A stretch of DNA of 22,323 nucleotides from a virus. Below the pieces are notes generated by a model. It made no database searches and had not been told where the DNA came from. It worked only from the letters and a program-made list of their open reading frames with translations. Below are positions 20,295 to 22,323 of the stretch, piece by piece (position 1 is the first letter of the stretch; each line of letters starts with the position of its first letter). The stretch lies in the IMG/VR virus record IMGVR_UViG_3300017714_000197, positions 1 to 22,323 of that record. One strand, 5' to 3'. The translations under genes were made by a program, and so were the position numbers.

Positions 20295-20322
20295 ATTGTA
20301 CATCGGCACGGATCTGTGTCAA
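20295..20322 (-). promoter_or_regulatory. Sigma70-like promoter for the winged-helix gene
   Basis: TTGACA and TACAAT are separated by 16 bp on the minus strand, 83 bases before the ATG. The -35 box contains the TGA stop of the DUF4230-like gene. Confidence 0.7.
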
Positions 20323-20978
20323 CCCTCGATTTCAGAAAATCCTTGAGCGATGGTTGTACGGTATTCAACAATAAGTGTTCTTTCGTTGATATGAGGTTCT
20401 ACCAAACCTTGAATCAAAACTTCAAGATTTCTTTTTGCCATATCAAGATTTCGTGGGTGCAATGAAAGTTCGATCATACGATCCTGCGCACTCTTCCAAG
20501 TGTCGTTCATCAAAGATGCACTTGCATCATGTGTACGTAGACCAGTGACCTCATTTTCATAAACGTACGAATCTTGCATATCAATAAATGCTTCATTCAT
20601 TACAGGTTCATTGACTGTAATTGTAACATTTTCTGGATTCACAATAATATTTGCAGTCGATAGGTCAACTCCATAGACTGCGTACCCTTGGGCAACAATC
20701 AAAACTTTATTATCTCCCCAGAACGATTCGTCAATTCCTTCCACGACTCCGGACATTGAAACCCGAAGTGTATTCAACTCTGAGATTGATTTGAAAGAAT
20801 CGCTAAGTGTTGAGGCAATACGAATCTTTCTTTCTGATCCAAAGTCAAAAGTTGATAAACGAAAGAATCGAGATACTGGAAATGAAAAAAGAATTATTCC
20901 AATTACAATTCCAATCAGCGTAAACCGATTACTGAGAAATTCAAAAAGTGATTTTGTCCAATTCATAAAGATGGTCAT
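20319..20978 (-). CDS. DUF4230-like membrane-anchored protein
   Basis: 219 residues from MTIFMNWTKSLFEF, with AAGGAAC upstream. One N-terminal transmembrane helix (about 21-36, LIGIVIGIILFSFPVS) is followed by a soluble domain outside or facing the periplasm. VLIVAQGYAVYGVDLSTA, then V-T-I-T-V-N-E-P-V-M-N-E-A-F-I and D-S-Y-V-Y-E match the DUF4230 pattern (G-x-x-x-x-G-V-D-L, then beta-strand, then E-P). A C-terminal helix (MAKRNLEVLIQGLV) follows. The family is known in bacteria and some eukaryotes without function. It has its own early-type promoter, suggesting a host-envelope role during infection. Confidence 0.65.
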   Translation of the reverse strand: MTIFMNWTKSLFEFLSNRFTLIGIVIGIILFSFPVSRFFRLSTFDFGSERKIRIASTLSDSFKSISELNTLRVSMSGVVEGIDESFWGDNKVLIVAQGYAVYGVDLSTANIIVNPENVTITVNEPVMNEAFIDMQDSYVYENEVTGLRTHDASASLMNDTWKSAQDRMIELSLHPRNLDMAKRNLEVLIQGLVEPHINERTLIVEYRTTIAQGFSEIEG

Positions 20979-21004
20979 GAGGTTCCTTTCGTTTAGACCA
21001 TTCA

Positions 21005-21032
21005 AGTATAGCACCGCAAACGCCGAAGTCAA
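21005..21032 (-). promoter_or_regulatory. Sigma70-like promoter for the DUF4230-like gene
   Basis: TTGACT and TATACT are separated by 16 bp on the minus strand, 26 bases before the ATG. The -35 box starts one base after the GroES-like gene's stop codon. Confidence 0.7.
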
Positions 21033-21033
21033 A

Positions 21034-21348
21034 TTACTTTGCAGCGACTTTTGAGAAGACTCCCAAAACCGATGTTGCCTTCATGAGCATGTAATCGCCC
21101 AAAGGAACATATGCTTCTTCCATAAAATAAATTTTACATCCGGGCTTGATTCTTGCATTTTCTTTTGTAAAAACTTCATCATCACCAACGGCAATGACGG
21201 TTCCGGTTTGACGGTTTTGTTCTTTGGCAAACCAGATCCCAGCGTCGGTCTTCTCCTCGCCAGTATCGCGTTTCAACAAAATGCGATCACCCGTGGGTTG
21301 AAGCATTGCATAATCTTCTGCGGTAATATCAATTTTCTTTGGTGGCAT
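21034..21348 (-). CDS. groES: GroES-like co-chaperonin
   Basis: 104 residues. L-Q-P-T-G-D-R-I-L-L-K-R opens the GroES domain. The mobile-loop region E-E-K-T-D-A-G-I-W-F corresponds to E-x-K-S-A-G-G-I-V-L of GroES, with I-W-F replacing the I-V-L tripeptide that touches GroEL. T-G-T-V-I-A-V-G-D-D and I-K-P-G-C-K-I-Y-F complete the barrel. It would cap host GroEL to fold phage proteins, as gp31 does in T4. AAGGA is nine bases before ATG, and it overlaps the upstream gene by 20 bases. Confidence 0.88.
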   Translation of the reverse strand: MPPKKIDITAEDYAMLQPTGDRILLKRDTGEEKTDAGIWFAKEQNRQTGTVIAVGDDEVFTKENARIKPGCKIYFMEEAYVPLGDYMLMKATSVLGVFSKVAAK

Positions 21349-21595
21349 TGTTTACATCCTTTACAGTTTCAAAATGCTCTTGGCGACCGAACAACCATTT
21401 TTGTTGTGCATCTCGCGTATTCAAAATATCACGTTGTTCCTCAAGGAACTCGATAAAATTATTTAGGTCATCTTTTGTAAAGCCACACTCGGCATCTACG
21501 CAATCGACACCCCACAGAAAAAGTGAGGGTTGTTTTTCATGATTCACACCGATACGGTGTCCCATGTTGAGATTGTTCAATTTACTCGTATTCAT
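21329..21595 (-). CDS. Unknown small protein
   Basis: 88 residues from MNTSKLNNLNMGHRIG; GGAAG lies six bases before ATG. Contents: LFLWGVDCVDAECGF, then a helix DDLNNFIEFLEEQRDIL, and a polar C-terminus. No family recognised. It overlaps genes on both sides (14 and 20 bases). Confidence 0.7.
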   Translation of the reverse strand: MNTSKLNNLNMGHRIGVNHEKQPSLFLWGVDCVDAECGFTKDDLNNFIEFLEEQRDILNTRDAQQKWLFGRQEHFETVKDVNNATKEN

Positions 21596-21887
21596 TGTAA
21601 TCTTCCTCCGGTTGATCAAACTTTTGTAAAAGATCGTTCTTGTATTGTTCCATGCGATCCGCAACTTGATTCACCATCTCGACGAGTTTATCACACTCGG
21701 TGTTCGACAACGATGGCAACACCGCATTCGGATTTTTTCCAATCCACTTGCAGGCTTTTGCCGCAGGTAACGCATTTTCAAGAAAAGAATCTGACATCGG
21801 ATCTTCATATTGAAAAAATGTCACAAACATTCGAATCGCTTCGATCCGATCAGAGATCTGAAAAGTTGAAGGTTGCATGAAATTCAT
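21582..21887 (-). CDS. Unknown helical protein
   Basis: 101 residues starting MNFMQPSTFQISDRIEAIRM. All-helical prediction: FVTFFQYEDPM, AAKACKWIGKNPN, and a long C-terminal helix LVEMVNQVADRMEQYKNDLL ending in an acidic tail (PEEDYNEYE). Coupled by overlap to both neighbours. Not recognised. Confidence 0.7.
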   Translation of the reverse strand: MNFMQPSTFQISDRIEAIRMFVTFFQYEDPMSDSFLENALPAAKACKWIGKNPNAVLPSLSNTECDKLVEMVNQVADRMEQYKNDLLQKFDQPEEDYNEYE

Positions 21888-22090
21888 AAAAGTTGAGCCT
21901 CTACAGGGGGTTCAGGGAGCGTGCCATCCACAATGTCCGACACTTCGACGTGCTTGGAAAGCAAGCAACGAAGACGATTGTAATCATCTTCACTGTCTTT
22001 GTCAATGGGTCCACGCGAAAGAGACTGGTCAATCATTCGCAGTTCATCGGCGGACAGACGAAGTTCATAATAATCTTTATTTGGTTTCAT
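21884..22090 (-). CDS. Unknown small protein
   Basis: 68 residues from MKPNKDYYELRLSADELRM; GGAG six bases before this ATG favours it over the ATG two codons upstream. One helix (SADELRMIDQSLSRG) and a second (DYNRLRCLLSKHVE), then a proline-rich end (PEPPVEAQ). Not recognised. Confidence 0.65.
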   Translation of the reverse strand: MKPNKDYYELRLSADELRMIDQSLSRGPIDKDSEDDYNRLRCLLSKHVEVSDIVDGTLPEPPVEAQLL

Positions 22091-22187
22091 TGTCATCTCC
22101 AGTAAGTTTCATCAAAATAATCGAAAAGATTGCCACGCAGACAAACAAAAGAGTAAGAAAAAAGAATTGAACCTCTGGTTCATTCAT
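22077..22187 (-). CDS. 36-residue membrane microprotein
   Basis: MNEPEVQFFFLTLLFVCVAI begins a single hydrophobic helix (residues 7-26) ended by LMKLTGDDNETK. GAGGA lies upstream, and both ends overlap neighbouring genes by a few bases. Function unknown. Confidence 0.6.
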   Translation of the reverse strand: MNEPEVQFFFLTLLFVCVAIFSIILMKLTGDDNETK

Positions 22188-22323
22188 GGACATCATCCTC
22201 TAAATCATCATTGTAATTTGTGTTGGTCATGGGCTTGGCACGCATGATCTTGCCCCATGTTGGTGACGGTGTGTATTCGTCTTCGTCTTCTTGGTACTCG
22301 TTTGGCTTCTCTTGAGTAATTCC
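22180..22323 (-). CDS. Partial acidic protein, 5' end outside the window
   Basis: 47 C-terminal residues are visible: an acidic stretch (NEYQEDEDEYTPSPTW), then GKIMRAKPMTNTNYNDD and LEDDVHE. The frame is open to the right edge. Not recognised. Its stop overlaps the microprotein start. Confidence 0.6.
   Translation of the reverse strand, partial: GITQEKPNEYQEDEDEYTPSPTWGKIMRAKPMTNTNYNDDLEDDVHE

Noticed and set aside
1-22323. CRISPR array, insertion sequence or integrase
   Set aside because: I saw no regularly spaced repeats, no transposase or recombinase motifs and no long terminal repeats anywhere in the window.

Overview
This window is a piece of a large, moderately AT-rich marine phage genome of T4-like (myovirus) character. 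The support is a class II ribonucleotide reductase, a RuvC-like resolvase, an SNase-type nuclease, a GroES-like co-chaperonin, an Hsp20, an Arg(UCU) tRNA, many overlapping small genes, late-promoter-like CTAAATA boxes, and N-termini that resemble T4 capsid-targeting peptides. Three consecutive late-type genes carry modules typical of Planctomycetes, especially Phycisphaerae: two dockerin-like C-termini ending in W-G-N, and one PEP-CTERM-like tail (PAP, hydrophobic stretch, RRRRY). A proline-rich protein also has a thrombospondin-3-type calcium repeat. I infer, without proof, that the host is a marine planctomycete.

Layout. Positions 1-3006 are on the plus strand: the 3' part of the reductase gene; a self-contained unit with its own sigma70-like promoter and terminator that encodes a 64-residue membrane protein and an outer-membrane beta-barrel; and two small unknown genes leading into the RuvC-like resolvase. 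At 3006/3019 the strands converge, and everything from 3019 to 22323 is on the minus strand.

Read in transcription order, right to left, the minus strand starts with a run of small genes (22323-17084). These include a GroES-like protein, a DUF4230-like membrane-anchored protein, a winged-helix protein, an Sm-like protein, an Arg tRNA, a lipoprotein, a TraR/DksA-type zinc finger and several membrane microproteins. Hsp20 follows, then a strong terminator. A late-type block comes next: two secreted dockerin-like proteins and a PEP-CTERM-like protein (16537-13926), then a block of proteins with capsid-targeting-like N-termini (13918-4399). That block includes a PAP2 phosphatase, a possible PD-(D/E)XK protein, a KxDG nucleotidyltransferase related to RNA/DNA ligases, and a 1045-residue protein joining a nucleotidyltransferase, a RimK-like ATP-grasp ligase and a RimB-like retropepsin. 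The strand ends with a probable lysis or host-takeover group: 3-TM holin-like protein, SNase, membrane protein and lipoprotein.

Most likely division of labour: the right-hand genes act during infection (chaperones, regulators, tRNA). The central late block makes virion or capsid-interior proteins, several of them enzymes that may be packaged and delivered with the DNA. The dockerin/PEP-CTERM trio may act at the host surface or on the particle. The strongest candidate for an undescribed system is this capsid-targeted enzyme set in a phage of an apparent planctomycete host.
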